From assembly GCA_034687125.1 (NCBI GenBank), contig JAQGBZ010000263.1:24210-88209 (forward strand): 64,000 nt of DNA, written 5' to 3'. Origin of the DNA: Neelides folsomi (taxonomy: Eukaryota; Arthropoda; Collembola; Neelipleona; Neelidae). The position numbers were made by a program, and so were the translations under genes. Below the pieces are notes generated by a model. The model was not told where the DNA came from. It saw nothing but the letters and a program-made list of their open reading frames with translations, and did not search any database. Positions 26,401 to 37,604 of the stretch are shown here, in pieces (positions within the stretch are counted from its first letter, which is position 1; each line of letters opens with the position of its first letter).

Positions 26401-27090
26401 CTTTATTAGCACATCATCCTGAAAAGTAAATTAGAATTTTATAATCTATTTTAATTTTTAATTAATTTTTATGGCTAATCTAATTTAGTCAATAAAATAA
26501 TACTTTTTAAAATAGTTATTAAATTGGAATCTAATCTAAATGTAAATTTTAGATGGCTAAATAATCGAATTCAATGGTTACGAAGAATCATTGTCGGATG
26601 TGGAATTCGATACAAACAATATAAAAATTCAAGTTTTGAACAATATCGATCTGGCCTCATTTTCTTAGCTCTCATTCATGGCCTTTATACCACTGTTTTT
26701 AAGGTAATTTTGTTATACAATTTGCAATAATTAATTTTAATTGTTGTCTTGTAGGATGTTAATTTGAGCGGAGAATGGTCAGCCTCATTAGCCGACTTCA
26801 TCAGGCGAAACGACGAAAATTTGTTAAAGTCAACTAGCGTCCTTTTAAATCAATACCAACAGAAAATGCTTAAAGCAAAGTCAATCAAAGACCTTCTTGA
26901 ACTGATAGGTAATAAAATATCAAAAAATAATTGAATATAAACATGTTGAATTAGTTTATTAACCCATAGTTAATTTAATTATCAGTGAATAGAAAATTAA
27001 TTGAAAGATGGTTTTTTAGGAATGTCTGAAAAGCCCGAGTTGAAAGATACGAAAGCTTTCGTGTTAGAAGCTTGGACTTCGATCGGCTAA
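6136..27090 (+). CDS. UBR4: UBR4 (p600/pushover) N-recognin E3 ubiquitin ligase, complete
   Basis: UBR4 is a giant E3 ligase that recognises N-degrons and acts in protein quality control and calmodulin-linked signalling. Exons: 6136-6269, 6505-6617, 6767-6900, 7017-7122, 7283-7413, 7502-7677, 7762-8062, 8150-9082, 9167-9335, 9458-9888, 10006-12423, 12511-12729, 12870-13286, 13484-13825, 13950-14189, 14338-15160, 15254-15387, 15467-15624, 15701-15829, 15896-16085, 16157-16322, 16410-16517, 16600-17351, 17503-17877, 17985-18202, 18308-18911, 19020-19169, 19255-19716, 19857-20379, 20497-20963, 21028-21347, 21469-22705, 22845-23213, 23322-23573, 23732-23843, 23923-24086, 25060-25787, 25875-26020, 26110-26425, 26553-26703, 26755-26908, 27020-27090. 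All phases join and give 5,180 aa; human UBR4 is about 5,183. The start [16 protein letters not shown] is the first ATG of the conserved N-terminus. Landmarks are the UBR box (about 1691-1754), a propeller-like region, a UIM-like motif, a cysteine-rich region and the hemi-RING/UZI module (from about 4842). The only non-standard junction is a GC donor at 14190. Confidence 0.96.
12538..12729 (+). other. UBR4: UBR box of UBR4
   Basis: The twelfth exon encodes the zinc-binding UBR box that binds destabilising N-terminal residues. It runs [20 protein letters not shown] and continues with [26 protein letters not shown] and [11 protein letters not shown]. The spacing of Cys and His residues is that of a complete UBR box. 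It is preceded by an acidic tract rich in Glu, Asp and Gly at the end of exon 11. Its position near residue 1690 agrees with the human protein. Confidence 0.93.
14190..14337 (+). other. UBR4: GC-AG intron in UBR4
   Basis: The donor reads CAG|GCAAGA instead of GT, and the acceptor is TATATAG. Splicing joins VRDATFIFQ to [13 protein letters not shown] in phase, matching the conserved UBR4 propeller region. Reading through would add an unconserved tail and then a stop. The rest of the donor matches the strong consensus that GC donors usually need. Confidence 0.85.
17061..17112 (+). other. UBR4: UIM-like motif in UBR4
   Basis: The encoded segment [17 protein letters not shown] has the acidic cluster, the Ala-x-x-x-Ser core and the hydrophobic pattern of a ubiquitin-interacting motif. 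It sits in a low-complexity acidic and Gln/Gly-rich stretch. That it binds ubiquitin is inferred from the pattern. Confidence 0.55.
17372..17420. repeat. (AT)n microsatellite in a UBR4 intron
   Basis: Two TA dinucleotide runs separated by AAACT lie just after the donor of intron 17352-17502. The tract is likely to vary in length between individuals. It spares both splice sites. Confidence 0.9.
20178..20324 (+). other. UBR4: Cysteine-rich putative zinc region of UBR4
   Basis: This part of exon 29 encodes paired Cys motifs: [18 protein letters not shown] and CHSCGFC. The spacing is that of treble-clef or zinc-ribbon folds. The block is conserved in UBR4-family proteins; its ligand is not evident from sequence. 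Confidence 0.7.
24101..25001 (-). mobile_element. Degenerate mariner-type element inside a UBR4 intron
   Basis: The element sits in intron 24087-25059. Its ends are inverted repeats of 54 bp with one mismatch, starting AATACCAAGCATGGCCCTCT at both ends, with TA next to the CCAAGC start. Minus-strand frames keep pieces of a mariner transposase: SLDET with the first catalytic Asp, [18 protein letters not shown], and HHDKASSH with the second Asp. Most of the N-terminal DNA-binding part and the third catalytic region are missing, and frames are broken, so it is dead. It begins 15 bases after the donor GTTAGT and ends about 58 bases before the acceptor, and the flanking exons stay intact. Confidence 0.85.
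25600..26430 (+). other. UBR4: UBR4 hemi-RING/UZI catalytic module
   Basis: Exons 37-39 encode [19 protein letters not shown], then [19 protein letters not shown] and the following helical region. This is the UBR4-specific E3 module with a half RING zinc site and a UBR-zinc-interacting helix, which recruits the E2. The Cys and His ligands expected in the first part are present. Placement of the domain end is approximate. Confidence 0.85.
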
Positions 27091-27157
27091 TTTAATTATT
27101 CTTAATTTATGTTCTTTTTGTTATTTGTATTATTATCTAATTACACACACGCTCTAT

Positions 27158-27332
27158 CTCTATTCCATTTGAGAAGATTATTGAGAATTAAATCATGTTA
27201 CTTGACCGGGCAATCGAATGTCATGTCACCCGCAAATAATTTCTACAGGAAATAATATCGGTTTATTTGAATTTCTAATGACTTGTCAAGTACATGATTC
27301 AATTCTCAATAATCTTCTCAAATGGAATAGAG
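27158..27332. repeat. Fold-back inverted repeat downstream of UBR4
   Basis: Arm 27158-27206 and arm 27285-27332 are near-perfect reverse complements (about 48 bp, one substitution and one 1-base indel), separated by 78 bp. Both arms read CTCTATTCCATTTGAGAAGA when read inward. It resembles a small MITE or a long RNA hairpin in the 3' UTR. No clear target-site duplication is seen, so the mobile origin is unproven. Confidence 0.85.
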
Positions 27333-27428
27333 TAGTTAAAACTGTTTAAATTATTAGGTATGAAATTAACATTAAATATTACTCAAATATTATAGATTAA
27401 GTAAATGGATTATATAAGTCAATAGCTT

Positions 27429-27434
27429 AATAAA
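27429..27434 (+). promoter_or_regulatory. UBR4: Candidate UBR4 poly(A) signal
   Basis: An AATAAA lies about 340 bases after the UBR4 stop. If it is used, the fold-back repeat at 27158-27332 is inside the UBR4 3' UTR. Assignment is positional. Confidence 0.35.
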
Positions 27435-28275
27435 TATTTACCTTCATACACATTGAAGTTAATTTGGTATTTATTTGTTCTTCACTTCATTGATGCATCG
27501 ATATGGGATCGTTTTAAATATTAAGGTAGGAATTGCATTAAATTGCATATTCCATATTGAACTGATGATTGATAGAATGCAATAATTAAAAAAAGTAGTT
27601 CGAGATGCTAATTTTAAGAAAATTTACTGTAACGATCTGATTACACGCTGATTTTTACAATGTTATTTTTTGAAACCATTATAATTCCCTTTCCAATTTA
27701 ATAAATGTTTCTTGGTTTAAAATTTAAATTCTAAATAAATTAAAATATTTTAGTGTTACAAATAATAACAATAATTAAATTCCTCGAACGATGAACGTCG
27801 TGGTGAATATTTTAAAAAATTGTTCTCAATGATTGGAAGTAAAAACTTTAGATTTTTTTCGACTTGACAATTTGAAGGAACGACGAGTAGAATTTACAAT
27901 AATTTTAATCTTTTTTTAAATTCCAAACCCTTTTAGACTCTTAATGCAAGAGTTCGTAAAATTGAGTTTACGATAATTATTCAATTGTACGTATTCGATA
28001 AAATATGTTCAATTTCTAGCTCATTGCTCCTCACTATCGACCCTAATGGCTGAAAACATTTCGCTAAATTACAATTATTTTAATATATGCTTTACAAATG
28101 GAGGAATAAGTCATTCTAACGATAATTACTTTCAATAACTCGATTCTCCCGACACACTAGGTCTAGATACTTATTGTAATTAATATTGAAGGAATATTAT
28201 TTTTTGATTTACATATAAGTACAAGGTATTTTTGCGATATTTAAGTAGGAGGTAATTTATAAAGACAGATTTGGG

Positions 28276-29784
28276 CTATTCGGGCGATGCCTTCAGTTCC
28301 TTGATTTGTTTGATCAAATAAGCCTTTTCGTCGTTGAACTGCTCGTCCTCCGACCGGTCTTCGTGGAACTTGGTGAGGAAATCGACCAGTTTTTCTTGAT
28401 TTCTGAGGAGGATGTCGAGGATTGGCTTCGGTTTGTTCGGGTTAGCTACAAACACCTTTAACAAACACAAATTAATTTATTTTCATCATAATTAAACAAC
28501 GTTCTACAAATACATATTTAAATTTTTTAATTAAATGAAAATATATTTATTGAATCCTACTTTGAAGACGTGAAAGGCCTCGAATTGAATGTTCCTCGAT
28601 TTCTCCTTTAGCATGTTCATCATGAGCTTCAAGTTATCAGGGTTGGAAATGTATCGGGTCATGACGGTGAAGTTGTGCCTGTCGAGGAGAAGTTCTCCGA
28701 GAAGTTTCAAGCTTTGCCGTCTCGTCACGTAATTTTCACTATTCAACAGCCGCTGGTAATGGTTGAACACTTTATCGTAGTTTGCTTCTAGAAACTCGGC
28801 GCTTAGGAGTTTATGCCTTGTCAGGAGCTCCTAATCATCCGAAAAAAATTTGTGAATTAAATATAAATGTTTAAATTCATAAAATACATTTAATAGATTC
28901 AATTTGCCAAAAAATGTGAAACTAGAACTGGATGAACCTTAAACGTTGAAAAGGCATCAGAGGCGATGTCAAAGGTGGAAACTTCCACAAACTCAAAGAA
29001 CTTGTAGAAGTCTTCAGAGTTGAGGACGATTTTTGCTAATGCCTCGTATCTTGCACATTCACGGAGCATCGTACCACAATTCAAAGCTATGTCTTGGTGT
29101 TCATATCTGAAAGTCATAAAATACATAAATAATGTCATTCCTTAAACTAATGATTCAATTAATTAGTTTTCATAAAAAGGGAGTATGAAGCATCAAAGAG
29201 TAAAATTACCCGGTAATAAGAGTAAAAAGGATTTCCGGTCTCGTGCAAATATATTCGACAGTAGGCGATCGGGCTCCAATGTGCCGACGAAGGATATTGT
29301 TAAAAATCTGCGCAACATCTTTCTTTCCCTGCAAGAACAATCAGAATAAACTTACTTTCAAATCTTGCTTTCAGATTAGATATTCAGAATTTATTCATAA
29401 TTCAGAAACTCTCCGGAATAATAAAATGGATATAAATTAAAGAGCAATAGGGAGCATTTAAGAAATTGAGATTTTAAGATGAAGATAATTTGTTCAAAAG
29501 GGCGTCTCCTTCACCTCGAACTCAATTCTCGATAAGTTGTTAATGAGTGACAAGAGGAGGTTCGTATTGTAGAGTTCTTGTGAGAGCTGAGCCACGAGGA
29601 TTTCCGTTTGTTGTTCTGTGTCGGCGGAGCCAAAGAGGATTCCCTTCACCGCTGTCAGCTGTTTTGACACTTCCTCTTGGGCCTTTTCAGCTTTCTTGTC
29701 GCCACGCTCCAAAGCCGTCACGGCCTCCTTTAAAGCCTTCACGACTTCCGCCGGGTTCTTCTGGGACTTTCCGAACAGCGGCAT
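28276..29784 (-). CDS. CAB39: MO25/CAB39 scaffold protein
   Basis: MO25 is a cytosolic armadillo-like scaffold that binds STRAD and activates LKB1 and STE20-family kinases. Five exons read on the minus strand: 29784-29515, 29328-29210, 29106-28938, 28830-28561, 28455-28276. All joins are in phase and give 335 aa, close to the 341 of human MO25. The start [18 protein letters not shown] is the family N-terminus, and the ATG lies a few bases after a TAG acceptor, so a non-coding 5' exon is likely upstream. Family landmarks include [33 protein letters not shown] and [13 protein letters not shown]. The C-terminal exon carries the helices that bind the STRAD WEF motif. The gene is divergent to PLEKHF, 1.66 kb away. 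Confidence 0.96.
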
Positions 29785-31443
29785 TGCTGCTACAAATAAC
29801 AACAATGACCCTTTTACATTCTTCAATTTAATATGCTTGTCGTAATATACATTATAATAACATCGGTTTATAGGGAATAAGATGAGCCTAATGTAATAAA
29901 TCGAGGACCTTTAAATCTTTATCAGTATTTTGAAAGAAGCTCCATTCACAATGAAAATAATGATGAAGGTTAAAGCTTAAATACCCATTGGTAATATCAA
30001 TGCTCAACAAGGACGTAAGTAATTAACAAGTGAGAAGAATGTCTGCATATATTTTATAAATCTAATCAATACACTAATAATGAATTGTTTTATATCCAGA
30101 TTTCACTATTATGTTTTAGAGCCTATTCGAATAAAATTGTATCGTAATAAAATGTGTTAATTCAATTAATAAATTGTGATTATTATGGGATAACAAATGA
30201 CAATAAAAGGAAATGAAAAGGCGTTGTAAATTCCATTGAGTTGGGCCGTTTGGAAATGAATGAATGAAGGTGGGAAGGTTATCAATTGGTTTTTAGGTCA
30301 ATGAATAAATTATCTACCTCGAGTTGACAAGAAGTCGCCGACGATCCAAGTGGAAATACCAAATATATCTCAATTCGAGCCAATCTCGGAGTTTATGAGA
30401 AATGATGAGCACAAGAAATGGTCAGGGAATTTAAATGATAATTTATTGTCCATGGATGGGAATAATGAATTGAGTCGTAATTGGTAACTAGGGGAAGAGA
30501 AGTGAATTGGTAACAGAAAGGGTTTAAAATCAGGGCAAGTGAGATGGTCGTTAGATTGAGAAAAATTGCTCCTGGCGTCTTCAACTTCCAGATTTATAAC
30601 CGAACTTTGAGCTCACTCGACGACCATCACTTGTCACTTAGAACGAGAACGGCAGGAGGATGTTAATTGAGGGTCAAGGGTTCGGTGACCTTAAAACAAG
30701 AGTTCAACTGCACATTATGGGAAAGTTGATTAGTCTTTGAAAATCGGCGGGAGAAAGGGGAGAGCCGAGCGAGGTTTAGACTTCTTTTCCTTCTCCCCCT
30801 TCTCTGCAGGATTCCTTTATTGAGAGTTTAAATGCAAATAGGTTTAGCACAAATTGTAATTGGCTGCTGTGGGGTTTTGGAGAGATTTCGCCCAACTGAG
30901 GGAGTTAAAAAGTGACGAAGACCTCAATGAGTAATCAATGAGCGTCAACATTATTCAATTGTAATTAAAGTACGAAAAGACTGAAGGAGAATTCGTCTAC
31001 TCATACCCATTGTACTTCCTTCTCTTACTTCCTAATTACCATTTAATTGGCCCTTCAAACTCCTGTCATTTCTCACAACAGCCCTTCATTGACGCCTCAT
31101 CGGGAAGAAGTAAAAGCTTCGTGAGAAGGAATTGAATCGATTGAGTGTGACAATTAAAACCAATAGTTTCATAATTATCGTTTTTTTTCACTCACTTACT
31201 TTTCCCCATTGTGATATCATTATTTTTTTCTTACCCAACTTCGTCCAAATTCATCAAAAGATGTAAGACCTAGAAATAATAAATATAAGATACATAAACT
31301 AAAATATTTTAATAGCAGAATATTGTTATATGCCTCTTAATGTTAGTTTGTTAATTGTTTATTTACTACAATTTTTATTTATTTATGACATTTTTTAGAA
31401 TCAGACTTAAGACGTAAGACTTAAGAATTCGAGCGTAGAAATC
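29785..31443. other. Divergent intergenic region between MO25 and PLEKHF
   Basis: This stretch should contain both promoters and 5' non-coding exons. Composition is less AT-rich from about 30580 to 31130, where purine-rich and pyrimidine-rich tracts occur. No conserved coding sequence is seen on either strand, and no TATA box can be assigned with confidence. Confidence 0.5.
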
Positions 31444-33065
31444 ATGGTTGACAGATTGGGTAAATTCTAATTTAATTATTCATTTTCTTCAAAACTGACA
31501 TTGAGTTTACAAATAGTGAAAGTTATTAGTCATTAATATAATATTTGTATTTATATTTTAGTAAACAGTGAGGCAAATGCTCGTCGAATTGCAACTGTGG
31601 AAAACTGTTTTGGAAGCTCTGGCCAAGTATGTACTAATTTTACTTTTTACCATATAAATACAAATTATTATTAATGCTCCATTGATGGTTATTGATTATT
31701 CAACCTCCAATAGGTTATCTTTATATGTGACAAATGCGTGATTCGATTGAATGATTAATATTAAATGATTGCATACTATTTTCAGCAACTGTCAGTTCCT
31801 GGAAGAGTTTTAGTAGGCGAGGGGATCTTAACGAAAATATGTCGGAAGAAGCCGAAACCAAGGCAGTTTTTCCTCTTCAACGATATTCTCGTGTACGGAA
31901 ACATTGTCATTAATAAGAAAAAGGTATGATTCATAATTAGAAGTAATTAAGAAAGGCATTGTCATTATCATTCTTATGAACTTCAAATTCACTATTTATA
32001 TACCGTCATTAACAATGATTTTCTGGGTTTAATTACATAGTATAACAAGCAGCATATAATTCCTTTGGAAGAAGTCAAACTCGAATCTATTGAAGATGAT
32101 GGACGTAAGACTGAAACTTAATCATATCTTAGATATAGCCTTAATTTAAATAAATGTAAAGTATCAGTAATAACTCTAATATTTCACAAGTTCAACAAAA
32201 ATGACAAATGTAAATATTTGTACTATAAAAATGTTAAATGATCGAATATGATTCATCATTAATTTAAATCATTCGTATTCGTATGTGTAACAAAGTAATT
32301 AACAATTCGATATTTTTATTTGAATGACAGTTTTAAAAAATGGATGGGTTATTCGCACAATGACGAAGAGCTTTGCTGTCTATGCTGCAACCCCTACTGA
32401 GAAAGCTGAATGGATGGCTCATATTCAAAGATGTGTTACTGATCTCCTGAAGAAGAGTGGAAAGAAGGCTGTCGAGACTCATGCTGCTGTTTGGTATGTT
32501 TATCATCGTCCTTCAACTCATTAAACCCAATCATATCAATTTACATGTAATATGCATGTATGGATTGCATATGCTGATATTCGACCTTTGATCTTATGAC
32601 TAATTGTTTAATTGAATTCTAAAGGGTTCCCGATACTGAAGCTCCAGCTTGTCAAACATGTCGGACTCAATTTACATTTATTAACAGACGCCACCACTGC
32701 AGAAAATGTACTTAATTTCTTTTTAATTAAGAACTATAAGTTATAACTAACTAATTAAAATGTACTAATGAGTTAATGTAAACTAAATATGGCAACTGAT
32801 AATTAATTTGGATGTTTTTCTAGGTGGTTCGGTTGTTTGCAATAGCTGCTCTCGTGGACGATTTCTCATTCCATCCCAGTCAAAAAAGCCAGTCCGGGTT
32901 TGTACCAACTGCTATGAAGTTCTCTCGTCCGGTGGAAAAGGCTCAGATAAGATCATTGGCCAAAAACAAGACTCCTCTGATGATTCCGATGACGATGTGG
33001 AGGAAAATCCGAGCTGGTCATCTGTCCCAAAGTTCTATCATGGGAATCAATTTAATAACAATTAA
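31444..33065 (+). CDS. PLEKHF2: PLEKHF (phafin / rush hour) PH and FYVE domain protein
   Basis: The family binds phosphatidylinositol 3-phosphate on early endosomes and acts in endosome fusion, trafficking and autophagy. Seven exons join in phase: 31444-31459, 31562-31626, 31786-31923, 32041-32104, 32331-32493, 32625-32707, 32824-33065, giving 256 aa (human PLEKHF2 has 249). The start [20 protein letters not shown] equals the family N-terminus. The PH domain spans about residues 33-130 and includes [14 protein letters not shown] and [17 protein letters not shown]. The FYVE domain spans about 148-212, with [13 protein letters not shown] and RVCTNCY, so its zinc ligands and phosphoinositide pocket are present. 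The C-terminus is acidic ([12 protein letters not shown]), as in orthologues. The first coding exon is only 16 bases. PLEKHF1 versus PLEKHF2 naming is uncertain for an invertebrate single copy. Confidence 0.95.
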
Positions 33066-33580
33066 ATTTTCCCTTCACGGTTAACGAAAGTTTTAAATTA
33101 AACATATCAGGCTCCTTCCAATTCCTTGAAAACTATTGAGGAGTAAAAATTACTTTAACATTTCAAATGCGTCAAGATTTTAGATCTGTATTGATAAAAC
33201 GAGGGGTGTTATTAAAATACGTTTTTAGCATTTTTTTCTACGGCATTGGTATGATAAAGAATTTCATAAAAATTATAATTTGTCTACAATTTGTGTATAT
33301 AAATTTGCATGTGCATTATGTGGATTGGAATTAACTATTTTTAAGTTATCTTCAATGATAATCATTACTAAATATACTACTACCAATTAATATTCAAATA
33401 AGATCTGAACTGACTTTATAATTTATCTTAGATCCTCTTTACTATTATTTTATGAGTCATTTTTTTTCAAATTGTAAATTATTTACTCTTGTTTTAAGTA
33501 CTGTACAATGATGTACAACAGCTTGATTTTAAATTCATTAGGTTGACGTCAACTAAATATATAATAACTAATATACTATA

Positions 33581-33804
33581 TATTATTAATATTATATTAA
33601 GATGTATTAAGCGAAATCGAATTGTTTAATTGTAGGATTGTGCTTTGATGAACCATAAGCAGGGAAATGTAAACGAGTTTATATGAAGGATCCAAGTTTT
33701 TCTTATAATCCATTTAGTAGTATGATATATTTAATGTATTTACCTATATTATGGTTTTAATGTAATCTTATTTAAATTAAATGATAAGCACGATTAATTA
33801 ATAA
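33581..33804 (+). repeat. 224-bp perfect direct repeat, copy 1
   Basis: Copy 1 starts TATTATTAATATTATATTAA and ends GATTAATTAATAA. I compared it base by base with 34439-34662 and found no difference. The copies share orientation, with an offset of 858 bases. There are no TG...CA ends and no visible open frame. Confidence 0.95.
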
Positions 33805-34438
33805 ATGTAGATAAGATGAAGTGAAAGAACTACAAGCAATATTTATTACCTCTATTCAATTTTAAGCTTAACGAAATAACTGAAATAACCTGTTAATGTG
33901 CCTTCTCTCATTACCGAGCATTAAAGAATTACTACAAGCTAATACCCACTACATAATACATAATTATATTAGATACAATACTTACGTCTACATATTAACT
34001 ATGAATTTACCTACCTTATGTATTTATTTCATAAGTTTCTTATAATCACGAAAGGCATGCATTAATTATTTGTAATTACATCTTACTTTAGACTTATAAC
34101 TAATTATAACCATTTCCTTAATTTAAATACTTCAATTGCAAAAACTACATAAATCATTTATAATTATATCCTACAATTAAATTTTAAGTTCCGGTTTAAA
34201 AAGTTTAAATCTACATAATTACTATATATGCTATATGATATATAAAAACTTATTTATAAATTGTACTTACATACTTATAACTAATATACTATTATTATTT
34301 AGTTAACGAAAATTATGTTAATGATACATTAAACTAAAGCTTACTTAATTTTTTTTTCAATCTTCACAGCTATTTGTATAAAAAATGTAATCCATATTAT
34401 AAGTCTATTTACTATTTAACTACTATTTACTATTTATG

Positions 34439-34662
34439 TATTATTAATATTATATTAAGATGTATTAAGCGAAATCGAATTGTTTAATTGTAGGATTGTG
34501 CTTTGATGAACCATAAGCAGGGAAATGTAAACGAGTTTATATGAAGGATCCAAGTTTTTCTTATAATCCATTTAGTAGTATGATATATTTAATGTATTTA
34601 CCTATATTATGGTTTTAATGTAATCTTATTTAAATTAAATGATAAGCACGATTAATTAATAA
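34439..34662 (+). repeat. 224-bp perfect direct repeat, copy 2
   Basis: This is the second copy of 33581-33804, identical over its full length. Sequences on either side of the two copies differ immediately. The 634 bp between the copies are AT-rich and without a recognisable product. Confidence 0.95.
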
Positions 34663-35063
34663 TTATTATCCTTTCTCAATTGTATTTTATTTTATACGGT
34701 ATTTTTATACACATTTGTTTAAATGTATTTGTGTTGACGTAATATTAATTACTAAACAATTAATCACATACATACCTCCTCATTATCAATGTTATAATTA
34801 TCTATTAATCGTACTGTGAAGTAAATAGAATGAATTATAAAAGATGTATGGTCAAAATCAAAATAAACTATCTAACAACATATTATAGACAATGTTTATA
34901 AATAAGTAATATGTATGTATAACGTAATATTGTTAAAATTGGTATAAAATGTCGGGTCAAAATATAAATTGAATGTAAAAAATTAACTAAAATGAGTTTT
35001 CTATTAATTATTGGGCATAAATTATAGACTGATGATGTTTTATGTAAACATCTCGAAATTAAA

Positions 35064-36350
35064 TTAAAAGTAATTTGCTAGAAAAACATAGTGAGGAAGA
35101 TTCCCATTAAAATGGGATCCTTTGACTTTCACGCTAATCAGAGCCGGAGTTGAGAATGAATTGAGTGAATTTAATTTAATTTCTCCATTCCAAAAAACAA
35201 GGTTTAACTCTTTCAACTTTTCCATTTTTAACCATTTTGGAAAACAAAAAGGGAGAATTGACCGAGAACCGATTTCAAGTTGTTGAAGGCTTTTTGAAAT
35301 ACTATGAAGAAATTGATTCAAATTCGAGCTCCTTACATTTTCATGAAGTCGAATTCTAAGACCTGTTAATTTCAATTTCTTACAAGCCAAAGTTGCAAGA
35401 TCATCATCACTCAAAGGATCACTCAAATCCAATTCATTCAACGCACTTAATTTGCACAACTTAAGGAATCGGCAATTGACTCTGCATTTTAACACTCTGA
35501 CTTTTGAATGATCTAAAATGTGTTTAACAAATCTCCGAATGTTTCCTCTGTAATCTTCATACATGATTTCTCTCTTCCGGCTCCCTTCTTCTTCTTGGAG
35601 CTCTAAAAATTCTAATTGACTCAATTTGGTGCACGACATTGAGGATTCAATATAAATTTTGCTATTTTGGTAATATCCGATTGAAGACCAGTAGGAAAAA
35701 GTGACAGAGAGTTTTTTCATATTAGGGAGGAATTGGAAAAAATTGGGAAAGGACAGTAATTGGTGAATTGTCAACTCAATTTGAAGGAAGACGATGTTTG
35801 AGCCATATTGGGAAAAGAAGGTTGAGACGAGGGAATAAGGAATGGTCTTATGGTCCAAATTGATCTTCCCAATTGGACTACATTGGGAAATGCCCAATTC
35901 TTCAATGAATCTCTCAACGTTTCTCAAATGAAGTGATTTTGGTGATATTTGATGACGAAGGATGAGAGTCGCTTCGGAGTTCCACTCTTTACAAATATGA
36001 CGACAAAGAAGCAATTCCTTTTGTTTCAAATACTTTAAAATCGATCGAAGAATCTAAATAGTTCAAAGGATTAGGATTAATTATTATTTTGTTAGAGGTT
36101 TAAGTTTTTAATCCAATTGAACTTGTATCTAATAATCTAATAATTTTAATTTTAATTTATTTTAAAATTTAAATGTAATTTTATACGGAGTGAAACAACT
36201 CACAATTTTATTTAGTAATGGATGAAATGGCAAATGATCCAACTCATCTTTATCCAATTTCTGTATATAACGAAGATTCAATTTATCCGAAACTTTACGA
36301 TGTTTTGGCAAAATAAAATTAAAAACACAAAGTTTTCCAATAAATTCCAT
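35064..36350 (-). CDS. F-box protein, probably with leucine-rich-repeat-like C-terminus
   Basis: Two exons, 36350-36204 and 36053-35064, join in phase to give 378 aa. The F-box spans the junction at about residues 37-75: HLPFHPLLNKI followed by ILRSILKYLKQKELLLCRHI and CKEWN. This is the SKP1-binding motif of SCF ubiquitin ligase substrate receptors. The remainder has scattered leucine-rich segments (LSALNELDLSDPLSDDDLA, LKLTGLRIRL, MEKLKELNLVFWNG) that look like irregular LRRs, which would bind substrate. No orthologue with a known target is recognised. F-box/LRR genes of this kind often form large lineage-specific families in arthropods, so it may be one of many. The function beyond SCF adaptor is unknown. 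Confidence 0.8.
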
Positions 36351-37604
36351 CTTGCGAAGGAGGGTGAAGAACTAACGCTAAGCAGAGCAAAGACAACTAT
36401 TATATTCAATAAGTTAGTAGATTGACTATATAAGTTTAGCTTAAACTTGATAGTAAATATTTTAACACCTAAATAAGTACAGATTATGTATGCTTATTAA
36501 ATAAACGTTTGTTTACTGATGCCAAATGCGCAAAGGTACAAAAGGTCAATTTGTGGTATTTTAATTTGTACAACTACCGTTTATTGGATCATGTCACAAG
36601 AATCACATTCACATGTTAGTAAGCAAGAAAAGTATATTATGTTAACATTAACAGTTCAACAAGTGAGAAGTATTTCAATAATATGGCAAAATATAATGGA
36701 AAAACTGTCAGATTTACAAAGTACAAGTGCGTGGTAAATGTGTAATAAAAATATTCACGGAAAGAAGTCTGTAATTTGAGTTTGGATGCTTGACTTGATT
36801 GTATGAAAAATGCCTTATTAATAATGAATACAATCAATACAATATGGTTGGCTTTTTCCTTAATCCAATACGACTATCAACAGAATCAACAGATAAACTG
36901 CATGGAGCCATTTAACATTAAGATTTGTAGACCAATAAATAAATCCAATTCTTACTTTTCTAATCAACTTATTGGGAATGGTGACTGATAATAAATGAGA
37001 CGAAGTCTGAAGTTGAAAAATGTTTATCAGCTTTAATTTTTCTTATTTATCTATACCTAGATGTAATATTTAAGACCATATTCTCAGACTTCCCTTAACT
37101 AGAATCCTTCGAATGAAAACATTGGGATGAATCGATGAAGAAGATAAAAGGCTTAGGAGAGACGGACGGCTCATTTACAATACTTTAATTTTGTAGCTTA
37201 TAGCCACTGTGATCCAGTTCTGGAAAAATTTTCATATATATAAAGTGATCAGTACTTGTACTTATCTATTTATAAAGAAGAAATGCAATGCAATTGTCAA
37301 ATGATGAATGATAATTGACTTATTAATAATGATTTAATGATGATAAAAAATAACAAATTCTGACAAGATAATAAGTTTATTTTGATATTATATTTCAACA
37401 AAACAGATTCATTATATAAGAAATCATTCGATTAATATACTTAATAATCGACATTTTTTCAATGTATGGAAATGTGGAGAGTTAACAGTTGACACCTTAA
37501 AAATATACCTTTTTGTATGCAAATTAGAGTAATTTATGTATTATGTAAATATAAACAATGATTAACTCAATTAAACCGCATTTGCATTATTTTCTAATTT
37601 ACTT
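36351..37604. other. Intergenic region, nothing recognised
   Basis: The 1.25 kb between the F-box start and the 143-aa gene is AT-rich. Open frames at 36519-36737 and 36803-36988 show no motif, no splice context and no family resemblance. Confidence 0.5.

Larger units (their letters stand above)
27091..28275. other. Intergenic region between UBR4 and MO25 (convergent)
   Basis: No coding exon is visible in this 1.2-kb AT-rich stretch. It holds a fold-back repeat (27158-27332) and a candidate UBR4 poly(A) signal (27429-27434). The rest should be 3' UTR of MO25 on the minus strand and spacer. Confidence 0.6.
33066..35063. other. AT-rich spacer between PLEKHF and the F-box gene
   Basis: No coding sequence is supported. 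The stretch is extremely AT-rich and holds two identical 224-bp copies (33581-33804 and 34439-34662). Part of it must be 3' UTR of the two convergent genes. Confidence 0.6.

Noticed and set aside
33581-34662. TRIM or solo-LTR retrotransposon
   Set aside because: The identical copies lack TG...CA ends, a primer-binding site and a polypurine tract, and I saw no flanking target duplication.
36519-36988. Two plus-strand frames of 72 and 61 aa
   Set aside because: No motif and AT-rich codon content; typical chance frames.
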